From Desulfosarcinaceae bacterium (GTDB taxonomy: Bacteria; Desulfobacterota; Desulfobacteria; Desulfobacterales; Desulfosarcinaceae), in assembly GCA_030066015.1 (NCBI GenBank), contig JASJCL010000019.1:1-64000 (forward strand): a stretch of DNA of 64,000 bases, read 5' to 3'. A program made the translations under genes and the position numbers. The stretch's first letter is position 1. Each line of letters starts with the position of its first letter. The notes beneath the pieces are model-generated. The model was not told where the DNA came from. It made no database searches and saw only the letters and a program-made list of their open reading frames with translations. This document shows positions 45,446 through 54,112 of the stretch, piece by piece.

Positions 45446-47638
45446 ATGCAACCGCGACCAGCACCGGAGCGGGCTCTGCCGGGTGTCCATTGGACGGTCG
45501 GCAGGGTCCTCCGTCACCCCTTCTTTTTTCTGACGGGCGCTTTCCTCATGCTCTGCCACCTGGGTGGGCAGTTCGGGCCCATCGGGGCCGGTCATCTCAC
45601 CCTCTGGCCGGGTGCGGCGGGATCCGCGCCCCTGGTCCTGCCCTCGGGCAAGTTCATGCTGCTCTATGGTTTCACCTGGACGGGAGCGCTCCTATTGCTC
45701 CTCTTCTTTCCCCGCCGTCTCTCCCTCTCCGCCCGTCTGCTGATCATTGCCGGCCTCGCGCTGGCCGCCCGTCTGCTACTGCTGCCGCATCCCGCCAGCG
45801 ACGATATTTACCGCTATCTTTGGGAAGGCCGCGTTTTCCTCGCCGGGGAGAATCCCTACCTGCTGGCCCCCACCGCCGCCCCGCTGAACTCCCTGGCGGC
45901 CACCGACCCCTACCATCCCCTCATCAACCATCCGGATCTCAGCGCCATCTATCCGCCCGCCATGATCCTGCTCTTCTCCTTGGTGGGGCAGGCGGCCTAT
46001 CACCCCCTCGCGGTTAAATTGGTCGTGCTCTGCTTCGATCTGGGCACTCTGGGACTCCTGCTGCTGCTGTTGCACCGACGCGGTCTGCCGCTGCGCCATG
46101 CCCTGCTCTACGCCCTCAACCCGGTGATCCTTTACGGCTTTGCCGGCCAGGGGCACCTGGACAGTCTCCAGAGCTTTTTTCTGCTGGCCGCTCTGGTGGC
46201 CCACGGGCGTCGCCGCTGGGGCTGGATGTGGCTGTTTGCCGGGGCCGCCGTCCAGGTCAAATACATGGCCGTGGTGGCGCTGCCCTTCCTGCTCAACCGC
46301 CATAGCTGGCGGTGGTCCTGGCTGGCCATTGCGGCCATCCTGCTGCCCTTCATGCCCTTTCGGGAGGCGGGACCGGGACTGTTCGCCACCCTGATCCATT
46401 TCGGCCGCGCCTTTGGCGTTAACGGGCCCTTTCACGGCATCCTGCGGCTGATGACGGGTGAAATCGCCGCCGCCACGACCCTCTGCCTTATCCTGGCGGG
46501 ACTGCTGCTGGGCGGCCTCCTACTGATCTTTCATCGGCGGACTCGCCCGTTCGCCCCGCTGTCCCCCGACCGAGGTCTCTACCTCGCGCTGGGCATTCTC
46601 ATCCTCTGCCTGCCCACGGTGCACTTTTGGTATCTTGGCTGGATTCTGCCCTTCGTCGCCCTCTACCCCTCCAACGCCTGGATGCTGTTGACCCTCACCG
46701 CCGCGGCTTACTTCAGCGCCACCGGCCGCATCTATCTGGGAGGGGCGTGGGAACTCACCTGGCCCTACCAGGTGGCCCAGTGGCTGCCCTTCGGCCTGCT
46801 CTTCCTGCCCGAGCTGATCCGCGGGATCACGCATCTACGCCTCCCCGCTGACCAGCGCCCGCCCGCCAGCGTCAGCGTGATCATCCCCACCCGCAACGAG
46901 GCCGCCGCAGTGGGCAGCTGCGTTGCGGCGGTCCGATCGGATCCCGCCGTGCAAGAAGTGCTCGTGGTGGACGGCGGTTCAACGGACGACACCTCGGCCC
47001 GTGCCACCGCGGCGGGCGCCCAGGTGATCCGCCATGTGCGGCCGCCCACCGCCGGCGGCGGCCGCGGCGGCCAGATCGCTGCCGGCGTTGCGGCCGCCGT
47101 CGGCGACCTCGTCGCTGTGGTCCACGCCGACACCCGCGTGGCAGCCGGACAATTCTCCCGCGTCTGCAAAATACTCCGCCGGCAGCCCGGGGTGATGGGC
47201 GGCGCCCTCGGCGCCCGCTTCGACCACGACGGGCTCTTTTACCGCCTCATCACCGCAGCCAATGATATCCGGGCGATGTTCCTGGGCATCAGTTTCGGCG
47301 ATCAGGTACAGTTCTTCCGCCGCGACGCTTTCCTGGCCTGTGGCGCCTATCCCAACCTGCCCCTCATGGAGGATGTGGAGTTGAGCCTGCGCCTGGGCCG
47401 CTGCGGGCGCCAGGTTTACCTCTTCGGCGGCGCCACCGTTTCCGTGCGCCGCTGGGAGCGGGCCGGGGCTGGCCACGCCCTCACGGTGATCCAACTCTTC
47501 ACCCGCTACCTCTGGCAGCGGCTGCGGGGACGGGTGGATGCCGGCGCCCTGTTTCACCGCTACTACGGCCCGGAATCGGAAGCCTCCCTCGGGAACAAAA
47601 GTCGCCTGGCCGCCGCCGCGCGCCGCCGCGGCGCTTGA
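45446..47638 (+). CDS. Fusion of a membrane GT-C-type transferase and a soluble GT2 domain
   Basis: A 730-residue two-part enzyme. Residues about 20-460 hold roughly a dozen hydrophobic helices with the loop LLPHPASDDIYRYLWEGRVF, like GT87/mannosyltransferase-type GT-C enzymes that use lipid-linked sugars. The catalytic acidic pair is probably DD in ASDDIYRY. Residues from about 475 form a GT-A domain (SVIIPTRNEAAAVG; VVDGGSTDDT; VVHADTRV; LMEDVELSLRLGRCGRQVYL), of the small GT2 family similar to TIGR04283. The ATG at 45446 with GAGGGGC upstream lies 8 bases after the previous stop, so an operon with the synthase is likely. Confidence 0.85.
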   Translation: MQPRPAPERALPGVHWTVGRVLRHPFFFLTGAFLMLCHLGGQFGPIGAGHLTLWPGAAGSAPLVLPSGKFMLLYGFTWTGALLLLLFFPRRLSLSARLLIIAGLALAARLLLLPHPASDDIYRYLWEGRVFLAGENPYLLAPTAAPLNSLAATDPYHPLINHPDLSAIYPPAMILLFSLVGQAAYHPLAVKLVVLCFDLGTLGLLLLLLHRRGLPLRHALLYALNPVILYGFAGQGHLDSLQSFFLLAALVAHGRRRWGWMWLFAGAAVQVKYMAVVALPFLLNRHSWRWSWLAIAAILLPFMPFREAGPGLFATLIHFGRAFGVNGPFHGILRLMTGEIAAATTLCLILAGLLLGGLLLIFHRRTRPFAPLSPDRGLYLALGILILCLPTVHFWYLGWILPFVALYPSNAWMLLTLTAAAYFSATGRIYLGGAWELTWPYQVAQWLPFGLLFLPELIRGITHLRLPADQRPPASVSVIIPTRNEAAAVGSCVAAVRSDPAVQEVLVVDGGSTDDTSARATAAGAQVIRHVRPPTAGGGRGGQIAAGVAAAVGDLVAVVHADTRVAAGQFSRVCKILRRQPGVMGGALGARFDHDGLFYRLITAANDIRAMFLGISFGDQVQFFRRDAFLACGAYPNLPLMEDVELSLRLGRCGRQVYLFGGATVSVRRWERAGAGHALTVIQLFTRYLWQRLRGRVDAGALFHRYYGPESEASLGNKSRLAAAARRRGA

Positions 47639-47716
47639 CATTCAGACCAATATTCAAGACAATGCGCTGAAAACAATACCTATTTTGGCGGTTAGCTTTT
47701 CAGACCGGCGGCGACC

Positions 47717-50140
47717 ATGACAGCACCTCTTCCCTTACAGACAGCGGCACCCGCGATGGACACCCCCCGCGCCAGTGCGCTCTGGGCCGCCCTGCGGCGC
47801 ATCACGCAGACCATGCACACCGACCCCCGGCTGGAGGCCCTGCTGCCCTTGGTGACCCGCGAAATTCGGGAATTGCTGGGGGTGGCGGGCGCCTCGGTGA
47901 TTCTCCACGATCCCCAATCGGACGAATTCTACTTCCCGGCCGCCGCCTACGAAAACCCCGCCACGGCGGAGAGATTCACTGGGATCCGCTTTGCCGCCGA
48001 TCAGGGCGTGGCGGGACGGGTCTTCCGCAGCGGCGAGGCGCTGATCGTGCCCGACACTGCCGCCTGCCCCTTTTTTCTCAATACGGTGGATCAAAGGAGC
48101 GGTTTCACCACGCGCAGCATGCTGGACGTCCCCTTATGGGCCGGCGACCACTGCATCGGTGTGCTGTGCGCAGTGAACAAGCGCACGGGGGACTTCGACG
48201 ATGGGGATGTGGCCCTGCTCGAGACCGTCGCCGGCGTGGTGGGACTGCCCATCGAAAATGCCCGCATCACCGCCGCGCTCAGCGAATCCACCGCCGATCT
48301 GCGAAGTCTCAACCGGGCCAAGGAGCAGGTGATCCACCACCTCAGTCACGAACTCAAGACGCCCCTGGCGGTGCTGACCGCCTCCTTCACCCTTCTGCGC
48401 AAACGCCTGGGGCGCCGCGCTGGCGCCGGCAGCCTGAAGGTGATCGCCCGGGCCCAGCGCAACCTGCAGCGGCTGCTGGAGATGCAGTATGAGATCGAAG
48501 ACCTGCTACGCGAGAAAGACTACCGCACCCACAACCTGCTCAGTCGACTGGTGGACGCCTGCCAGGACGAACTGGCCGTGCTTGCCTCGCGCTATTACGG
48601 TGAAGCCGACGCGGTGGAGAAGATCCGCGACCGCATCGATACGCTCTTCGGACCTCGGCAGGTCAAATCGGAAGAGATTGTCCTGGACCGATTCGTCTCT
48701 GGCTATCTGAACCGCCTCAAGGCCGATTTCGGCCACCGCCGCTGCGAACTGCACACCGATTTCCAGGCGGTGGCACCCATCTCAATCCCCCGCGAGATTC
48801 TCGAAAAGGTGGTCGCCGGCCTGGTGCGCAACGCCGTGGAGAACACCCCCGACGGAGGCCACATCGAGGTGCGCGTCCTGTCGGTTGGCGGGAGGCCCGA
48901 GTTGGCGGTGACCGATTTCGGGGTGGGCATCACCGCCACGAAGCAGCGCCTGCTCTTCAACCGCTTCTTCGCCCCACACGATCCCCTGCAGCGCACCGCC
49001 CGCGCCCCCTACGCGTTCAACGCCGGCGGGCGCGGCTTCGATCTGCTGCGCATGAAGCTCTTCTCGGAGCAGTACGGCTTCCAGATTCGACTGACCTCCC
49101 AGCGCTGCCCCCATATCCCCACCGACGCCGACACCTGTCCCGGCGACGTGCGCCGCTGCGCCCCCTTGGACAGCCCGGCCGATTGCCGTTCATCGGGGTA
49201 TACCAGCTTACGCCTCTGCTTCGGCGGCGAGGTGCGCGATCAAGCGGATCTGCACCGCACCCTCCGGGCGCCGGCGCCGGCCAAGGCGATCGCTCCGCCG
49301 ATGGCGGCCCTGGCTGCGGGGCCCGCCGAGATGCGGCCGCCCCTGCCGGTGGACGAGCGCTTTTTCGAACGGCTGCAGGTGGAGTTTCTGGTTCACGAGC
49401 TGAAGGACCCCCTCTCGGTGATCGAGTCAGGCCTGCGCATGTTGGTGGAGAAGCAGTCCAAATTCGGCGCGCTGAGCCAGCGCCAAAACCGCACCCTGGG
49501 GCGCGCCCTGCGCAGCTCCCGGCGTGCCCGCCAGATGCTCAGCGGTCTCCTGGAGGTGGGGCGGGCCGAGGATCGCCACTTCGCCTGTCAGCAATTCCGG
49601 CCGGAGAAGGTCCTGCGGGAGGTGGCCGTTGACTGTCTCGAACTCATGGTGGGCCCCCGGGGCCCCTCTGATGAGGCCGATACCCCGGCCCAGGTGGATC
49701 AGTGGCTGGAGGCCAACGGCCTCCACCTGGTGCTCTCGGATGGGGGCGGCCCCCATGGGCTCTGCCAGGATGAGGAGAAGGTCCGTCACATTGTTGCCAA
49801 TCTGATTAAAAATGCGTTACACCATCGCCACCAGCACATCACCGTCTCCTGTCATTGGGATGAGCGCCGGACCCGCATCAAGGTCCAGGACGACGGTCCG
49901 GGTGTGCCGGCGGAACACCGTGAACTGATCTTCCAGCGCTACGCCCAGTTGGAAACCCCCACCGGGGTCAAACGTCGCGGCTACGGGTTGGGGCTGGCCG
50001 GGGCCCGTCACCTGGCCCGCAGCCTCGACGGCGACGTCCGCATCCATGACGGCGCCGGGCAGGGGGCCTGCTTCGAGGTTACCCTGCCAACGGATTTCAC
50101 GGCCGGGCGGTCGGATGCGGCCGCCCCTACCGAGCGATGA
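47717..50140 (+). CDS. Sensor protein with two histidine-kinase modules and a Cys-rich link
   Basis: A cytosolic 807-residue sensor. In order: a GAF domain (about 35-185); HisKA 1 with HHLSHELKTPLAV (phospho-acceptor H211); ATPase domain 1 with NAVENTPDGG (371-380) and DFGVGI but a degenerate G2 region; a Cys-rich segment (C464, C474, C481, C490, with CPG in the second); HisKA 2 with FLVHELKDPLSV (H560); ATPase domain 2 with NLIKNALHH, DDGPGVP and GYGLGL. So module 2 is complete and module 1 partly degenerate. No transmembrane helices. The response regulator follows after 16 bases. Confidence 0.9.
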   Translation: MTAPLPLQTAAPAMDTPRASALWAALRRITQTMHTDPRLEALLPLVTREIRELLGVAGASVILHDPQSDEFYFPAAAYENPATAERFTGIRFAADQGVAGRVFRSGEALIVPDTAACPFFLNTVDQRSGFTTRSMLDVPLWAGDHCIGVLCAVNKRTGDFDDGDVALLETVAGVVGLPIENARITAALSESTADLRSLNRAKEQVIHHLSHELKTPLAVLTASFTLLRKRLGRRAGAGSLKVIARAQRNLQRLLEMQYEIEDLLREKDYRTHNLLSRLVDACQDELAVLASRYYGEADAVEKIRDRIDTLFGPRQVKSEEIVLDRFVSGYLNRLKADFGHRRCELHTDFQAVAPISIPREILEKVVAGLVRNAVENTPDGGHIEVRVLSVGGRPELAVTDFGVGITATKQRLLFNRFFAPHDPLQRTARAPYAFNAGGRGFDLLRMKLFSEQYGFQIRLTSQRCPHIPTDADTCPGDVRRCAPLDSPADCRSSGYTSLRLCFGGEVRDQADLHRTLRAPAPAKAIAPPMAALAAGPAEMRPPLPVDERFFERLQVEFLVHELKDPLSVIESGLRMLVEKQSKFGALSQRQNRTLGRALRSSRRARQMLSGLLEVGRAEDRHFACQQFRPEKVLREVAVDCLELMVGPRGPSDEADTPAQVDQWLEANGLHLVLSDGGGPHGLCQDEEKVRHIVANLIKNALHHRHQHITVSCHWDERRTRIKVQDDGPGVPAEHRELIFQRYAQLETPTGVKRRGYGLGLAGARHLARSLDGDVRIHDGAGQGACFEVTLPTDFTAGRSDAAAPTER

Positions 50141-50156
50141 CTGCAAGGAGAGCCCC

Positions 50157-50711
50157 ATGAGCGCCCCCCCAGACTACCTGGCCGGCAAACAGATTCTGGC
50201 CGTGGATGACGAGAACGACATCCTGGAAACCATCGAAGACCTGCTGGACACGGCCAATGTGGACTGCGCCCGGGACTACGAGAGCGCGCTCACCAAAATC
50301 GAAAGCCGCTCCTACGACCTGGCCATCCTCGACATCATGGGGGTCAACGGCCTGGAGCTGCTCGAGCGGACGGTGGCCCGGGAGATCCCAACGGTGATGC
50401 TCACCGCCCACGCCATCAATCCCGAAACCTTGATGGCCTCCATCCGCAAGGGCGCCATCGCCTATCTGCCCAAGGAGACCCTGGCCGAACTGGACGAGCT
50501 GCTCAACGCCCTGCTCGCCGCCCAGGCCGAGGGAACACCGCCTTGGAAGCTGCTCTTCGACAAGTTGGGCGATTTCTTCGACGAGCGCTTCGGGCCCGGT
50601 TGGCGGGATCAGGACGCCGGCTTCTGGACCGAATTCGGTCGCACCTGGGCAGTGGGCAGCGGCATCCGAGAACGCCTGGCCCACGACCCCCGGCTGGCCG
50701 GTAAGGTCTGA
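50157..50711 (+). CDS. Response regulator receiver protein
   Basis: A 184-residue protein: receiver domain to about residue 120 with DDEND (D17, D18), phospho-acceptor D59 in AILDIMGVNG, T83 in VMLTAHA and K106 in YLPKE. The C-terminal part (about 120-184, rich in W and F: KLLFDKLGDFFDERFGPGW) has no DNA-binding signature I know. AAGGAG precedes the ATG. It is most likely the partner of the double kinase just upstream; the output is unknown. Confidence 0.9.
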   Translation: MSAPPDYLAGKQILAVDDENDILETIEDLLDTANVDCARDYESALTKIESRSYDLAILDIMGVNGLELLERTVAREIPTVMLTAHAINPETLMASIRKGAIAYLPKETLAELDELLNALLAAQAEGTPPWKLLFDKLGDFFDERFGPGWRDQDAGFWTEFGRTWAVGSGIRERLAHDPRLAGKV

Positions 50712-50847
50712 TCCGCTGTACCCAGCGCAGCACCGTGCATCGGCACTCCCTGCTTGACCCATCGGTGGACCGCCTTACCATTAATAGATAAACGTACCTC
50801 ACGGCCGGCGGCCGCCTTCCGTCCTTGCTTCCGAAAGGAGAAACACC

Positions 50848-52320
50848 ATGCCCGCTCCGCCCCCTCTTGCCGACCAACTCGTCGACATCGAACTCCTTCG
50901 GGGTTATTGCCTGATCGGCGGCCAGTGGATGGCCGCCATCGCCGACGAGACCCAACGGGTCACCAGCCCCCTGGACGGCAGCGAAATCGCCCGGGTGCCC
51001 CACCTCACCCTGGCCGGCATCCGCAAAGCCATCAACAGCGCCCATGCGGCCTGGCCCGCCTGGCGGGCCCTCACCGCCCAGGCGCGCGGCGATCTGCTCA
51101 TGGCCTGGCACCGGCAGATCCTGGACCACCAAGAGGACCTGGCCACCATCCTCACGGCCGAGCAGGGCAAACCCCTGGCCGAGGCCCGCGGCGAGATCGC
51201 CTATGCCGCCACCTTCGTGGAGTGGTTTGCCGAGGAGGGCAAGCGGGTTTACGGTGAAACCATCCCGTCGCCCACCAAGGGAGCGCGTCTGCTCGTTACC
51301 AAGGAGCCCGTGGGGGTCTCCGCGGCCATCACCCCCTGGAACTTTCCCGCCGCCATGGTGACCCGCAAGGTGGCCCCCGCTTTGGCGGCCGGCTGCCCCG
51401 TCATCGTCAAGCCCGCCAGCCAGACCCCCCTCACGGCCCTGGCCCTGGGCGAGCTAGCCCAGCGCGCCGGGCTGCCGCCGGGGGTGCTCAACATCATCAC
51501 CGGCAACGCCCGCACCATTGGCGAAGAGCTGACGGCCAACCCGCGGGTGCGCAAGATCAGCTTCACCGGCTCCACTGAGGTGGGCCGCCGACTGCTGGCC
51601 GACGCCGCCCGCAATATCCAGAAGGTGACCCTGGAGCTGGGCGGTAACGCGCCCTTCATCGTCCTCGACGACGCCGATCTCGAGGCGGCCGTGGAGGGCG
51701 CCCTGATCAGCAAGTATCGCAACACCGGCCAGACCTGTGTGTGTGCCAACCGTTTCTTCATCCAGGCGGGGATCTACAACGCCTTTGCCGAGCGCTTCAG
51801 CGCCGCGGTGGCCGATCTCAAAGTGGGCAGCGGCTTCGAGGAGGGGGTTCAGCAGGGGCCGCTCATCGACCCCGCCGCCCTCACCAAGGTGCGTGTCCAC
51901 GTGGAGGATGCCCTGGAGAAGGGCGCCCGGGTCCTCGTCGGTGGCGAGCGCCACGACCTGGGGGGCACCTTCTACCAGCCCACTGTGCTGACCGATGTGA
52001 CCCCCGAGATGCGCATCTGTCATGAGGAGACCTTCGGACCGGTGGCGCCCCTGCTGCGCTTTGACGACATCCAGGCGATGCTGCGCACGGCCAACGACAC
52101 CCCCTTTGGCTTGGCCGGCTATCTCTATGGCCGCGACATCGGGAGGATCTTTGCGGTGGCCGAAGGCCTCGAGGTGGGGATGGTGGGGGTCAACACCGGC
52201 TTGATCTCCAACGCCGTGGCCCCCTTCGGCGGGGTCAAGATGTCGGGCATCGGCCGCGAGGGCTCGCGCCATGGCATCGATGCCTACCTGGAGATGAAGT
52301 ATATCTGTCTGGGCGGTTGA
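50848..52320 (+). CDS. gabD: Succinate-semialdehyde dehydrogenase-like aldehyde dehydrogenase
   Basis: Predicted to oxidise succinate- or glutarate-semialdehyde with NAD(P)+. The 490-residue length is typical. Motifs: TPWNFPAAMVTRKVAPALA, GSTEVGRRLL, the catalytic Glu in LELGGNAP (E263) and the catalytic Cys in NTGQTCVCANR (C297). C299, two residues on, matches the redox-switch pair known from human SSADH. The C-terminal APFGGVKMSGIGREGSRHG is also typical of the GabD group. GAAAGGAG precedes the ATG. A small gene follows. Confidence 0.88.
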   Translation: MPAPPPLADQLVDIELLRGYCLIGGQWMAAIADETQRVTSPLDGSEIARVPHLTLAGIRKAINSAHAAWPAWRALTAQARGDLLMAWHRQILDHQEDLATILTAEQGKPLAEARGEIAYAATFVEWFAEEGKRVYGETIPSPTKGARLLVTKEPVGVSAAITPWNFPAAMVTRKVAPALAAGCPVIVKPASQTPLTALALGELAQRAGLPPGVLNIITGNARTIGEELTANPRVRKISFTGSTEVGRRLLADAARNIQKVTLELGGNAPFIVLDDADLEAAVEGALISKYRNTGQTCVCANRFFIQAGIYNAFAERFSAAVADLKVGSGFEEGVQQGPLIDPAALTKVRVHVEDALEKGARVLVGGERHDLGGTFYQPTVLTDVTPEMRICHEETFGPVAPLLRFDDIQAMLRTANDTPFGLAGYLYGRDIGRIFAVAEGLEVGMVGVNTGLISNAVAPFGGVKMSGIGREGSRHGIDAYLEMKYICLGG

Positions 52321-52352
52321 CCGCCGCCCCTAAAGCTTGAGAGGAAGGCCCA

Positions 52353-52649
52353 ATGGCCACCATCACCCTGCGGCTCTGCGAGATGGGCGTGGCGGACACG
52401 GCCGTCGACACCGGACGCCTGCCCATCTTCTACATGAACGATTACAGTGAACTGGCCCTGCGGGTCAGCGAGCTCGCCCCTGCCTGCGAGATTTTGCGCT
52501 CCCATGGCGTGGCGATCCAGGACACCGCCGCCGGTAGTCGCTTGCGCCTCGCCTCTCACCGCCAGATCGGCTCTTTGGTGGCGGCCCTCACCGCACACGG
52601 CCTAAAAGCCGATCTCAGCGATCGGGTGGGCGGAATATACCAGGGCTGA
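52353..52649 (+). CDS. Small protein of unknown function
   Basis: A 98-residue protein, MATITLRLCEMGVADT to GGIYQG. No signal peptide, no transmembrane segment. The sequence ELALRVSELAPACEILRSHG and RQIGSLVAALTAHGLKADLSD suggests a small alpha/beta fold, and I recognise no family. GAGAGGAAGG precedes the ATG, and it follows the aldehyde dehydrogenase by 32 bases, so it is probably expressed with it. Confidence 0.7.
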   Translation: MATITLRLCEMGVADTAVDTGRLPIFYMNDYSELALRVSELAPACEILRSHGVAIQDTAAGSRLRLASHRQIGSLVAALTAHGLKADLSDRVGGIYQG

Positions 52650-53124
52650 TAGTCCCGCCGCCGCCCGGCGGGCGGCCGATCCTCTCCGATGCACCCTTTA
52701 TTGCCATCCACCGCCACCCATGCCTTGCTTCTCCTCCCAAGCCCGTCCCCTGCGCGTCGAAGCGTGCATTCCATTGATCCATCTTAGGGGGTATACTGGT
52801 GGCGCACAGCGCCATCTCAAGCGTGGAATAATTAAGCGCGACGGGGTAATTCGTTTCGTATCTGTTTCTACGGGTTATCGATCCATCATATTGCTGCCGC
52901 GATTCGTCATCGACCCCAAGTCTGCGATACGGATGCGGGCACCGATCCCTCCGATGATGGCGAAGGCGACTTCAGCAACTGAAGCGATTGTTTTCTTTCG
53001 GTGATACTGGTGGTAGAGTAGATGCTTAGACAATGGTGAAACAGTGGTTTTACGCCGCTGTTGACGGAAACGGATGACCGCCCGCCGGCGGTCAGCGTCT
53101 CAGCAACTCAGGAGGTGATTTGCC
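52650..53124. other. Intergenic region of about 475 bp with a small hairpin
   Basis: No convincing gene: the longest frame (52720-53004) lacks a ribosome binding site and shows no family features. A perfect 8-bp hairpin (TGACCGCC, loop CGCC, GGCGGTCA; 53075-53094) lies 30 bases before the next ATG, in its leader. A ribosome binding site, CAGGAGGTG, is present at about 53109-53117. Confidence 0.5.
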
Positions 53125-53502
53125 ATGATCCCTTGCCCCGTTCTGCGAGCCTTCGCCGTCGACCGCGGCCGCTGCGGTTGGCTGTTGGTACTGGCGCTGT
53201 TATTGGTGCTCACGGCCTGCGCCAGCGGCAAACGACCCACTTTGGCGGAGCGCCTCGGCGCCATGGCCGACGAAGAACTGGTGGCCTACTACCAGGGGGT
53301 CGATGCCCGCCTGCGGGCGGTGGGGGAGGGGGTCCGCCGGGAACGTGCCGAAGCCGCGGGCACACGCTACGACACCAAATATCAGCAGACCTATTTTCTG
53401 GGCGGAGAGGGGCACCGCCTTTTCAAACAGCGTCAGGCGGCGGAGCGGGAGCTGCGCCGTAGGGAGATCCCACCCAGCGTCTGGGCCCCACCGCCGGAGT
53501 GA
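53125..53502 (+). CDS. Small lipoprotein of unknown function
   Basis: A 125-residue envelope protein. A hydrophobic signal segment at about 17-32 ends in the lipobox LTAC. The mature part is charged and helical (LAERLGAMADEELVAYYQGV; LFKQRQAAERELRRREIPPS). A strong AGGAGGTG precedes the ATG. No family recognised; it stands alone between the hairpin-bearing gap and the marR gene. Confidence 0.75.
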   Translation: MIPCPVLRAFAVDRGRCGWLLVLALLLVLTACASGKRPTLAERLGAMADEELVAYYQGVDARLRAVGEGVRRERAEAAGTRYDTKYQQTYFLGGEGHRLFKQRQAAERELRRREIPPSVWAPPPE

Positions 53503-53546
53503 GCGCGCCGCCAGATATCCGCCAAACCCCGCACCAAGATGAAGGC

Positions 53547-53575
53547 TTGACAGCCATATAGGATGGGGCTAAATA
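53547..53575 (+). promoter_or_regulatory. Sigma70-like promoter of the marR-type gene
   Basis: TTGACA (53547-53552) and TAAATA (53570-53575) are spaced by exactly 17 bases. The perfect palindrome that begins at 53576 touches the -10 box, the arrangement expected for an autorepressed gene. Confidence 0.75.
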
Positions 53576-53587
53576 CTCGTATACGAG
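53576..53587. promoter_or_regulatory. Palindromic MarR-type operator
   Basis: CTCGTATACGAG is a perfect 12-bp palindrome directly after the -10 box and 16 bases before the GTG start of the MarR gene. A near copy, CTTGTATACGAC, occurs at 54045-54056 upstream of the next gene. Binding by the neighbouring MarR protein is inferred. Confidence 0.7.
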
Positions 53588-53603
53588 CAAAAAGTGAGCC
53601 CCC

Positions 53604-54029
53604 GTGATACCCAACCCACCAAACACCTGCATCTTCTTCCAACTCTCCCGGGCCAGCCGCAAGGCCCTGCGCTATTGGAAGCGCCGGCTGGCCGATATCG
53701 ATGCCGGGGTGACGGCCGTCCAGGCCATGGTGTTGCTCTTTCTTCACGACGAGGACCACGTCACCTCGGCTGAACTGGGCGGCCGCGCCCACCTGGACAG
53801 CGCCACGCTGGCCGGCGTGCTGGACCGGCTGCAGGAGGTCGCCTTGGTGAAGCGACGGCCCCACCCCGCCGACGGGCGCTCGATCCAGGTCTGTCTCACG
53901 GCCGCAGGGCGTCGCCTGGCGACGCGTTTGGAAGACCTCAAGATGCAGGCCAACGCCGATTTTCTCGCTGGGTTGACCCCGGAAGAGGAGATGATATTGC
54001 GGGCCTTGTTAACCAAAATGGTCTCTTGA
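53604..54029 (+). CDS. MarR family transcriptional regulator
   Basis: A 141-residue winged-helix regulator starting at GTG. Winged helix about 35-105: MVLLFLHDEDHVTSAELGGR, LDSATLAGVLDRLQEVALVKR and the wing RPHPADGRSIQVCLTAAGRR. N- and C-terminal helices provide the dimer interface. With the palindromes before it and after it, it probably represses itself and the downstream metallo-beta-lactamase/thioesterase genes. The ligand is unknown. Confidence 0.9.
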   Translation: MIPNPPNTCIFFQLSRASRKALRYWKRRLADIDAGVTAVQAMVLLFLHDEDHVTSAELGGRAHLDSATLAGVLDRLQEVALVKRRPHPADGRSIQVCLTAAGRRLATRLEDLKMQANADFLAGLTPEEEMILRALLTKMVS

Positions 54030-54044
54030 TCCAGGGGCTATTCG

Positions 54045-54056
54045 CTTGTATACGAC
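54045..54056. promoter_or_regulatory. Second MarR-type operator-like site
   Basis: CTTGTATACGAC matches the perfect operator at 53576-53587 in 10 of 12 positions and keeps the core GTATAC. It lies 57 bases before the chosen start of the MBL-fold gene, suggesting that this gene has its own regulated transcription. Confidence 0.6.
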
Positions 54057-54112
54057 TGAAATGCATCGCCGAGTCACCACCATCCGCCACCACCGAGCTT
54101 AAGGGGCTGAAT

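Noticed and set aside
52720-53004. 94-codon plus-strand open frame
   Set aside because: No ribosome binding site, no family features, codon pattern unlike neighbours; treated as non-coding.
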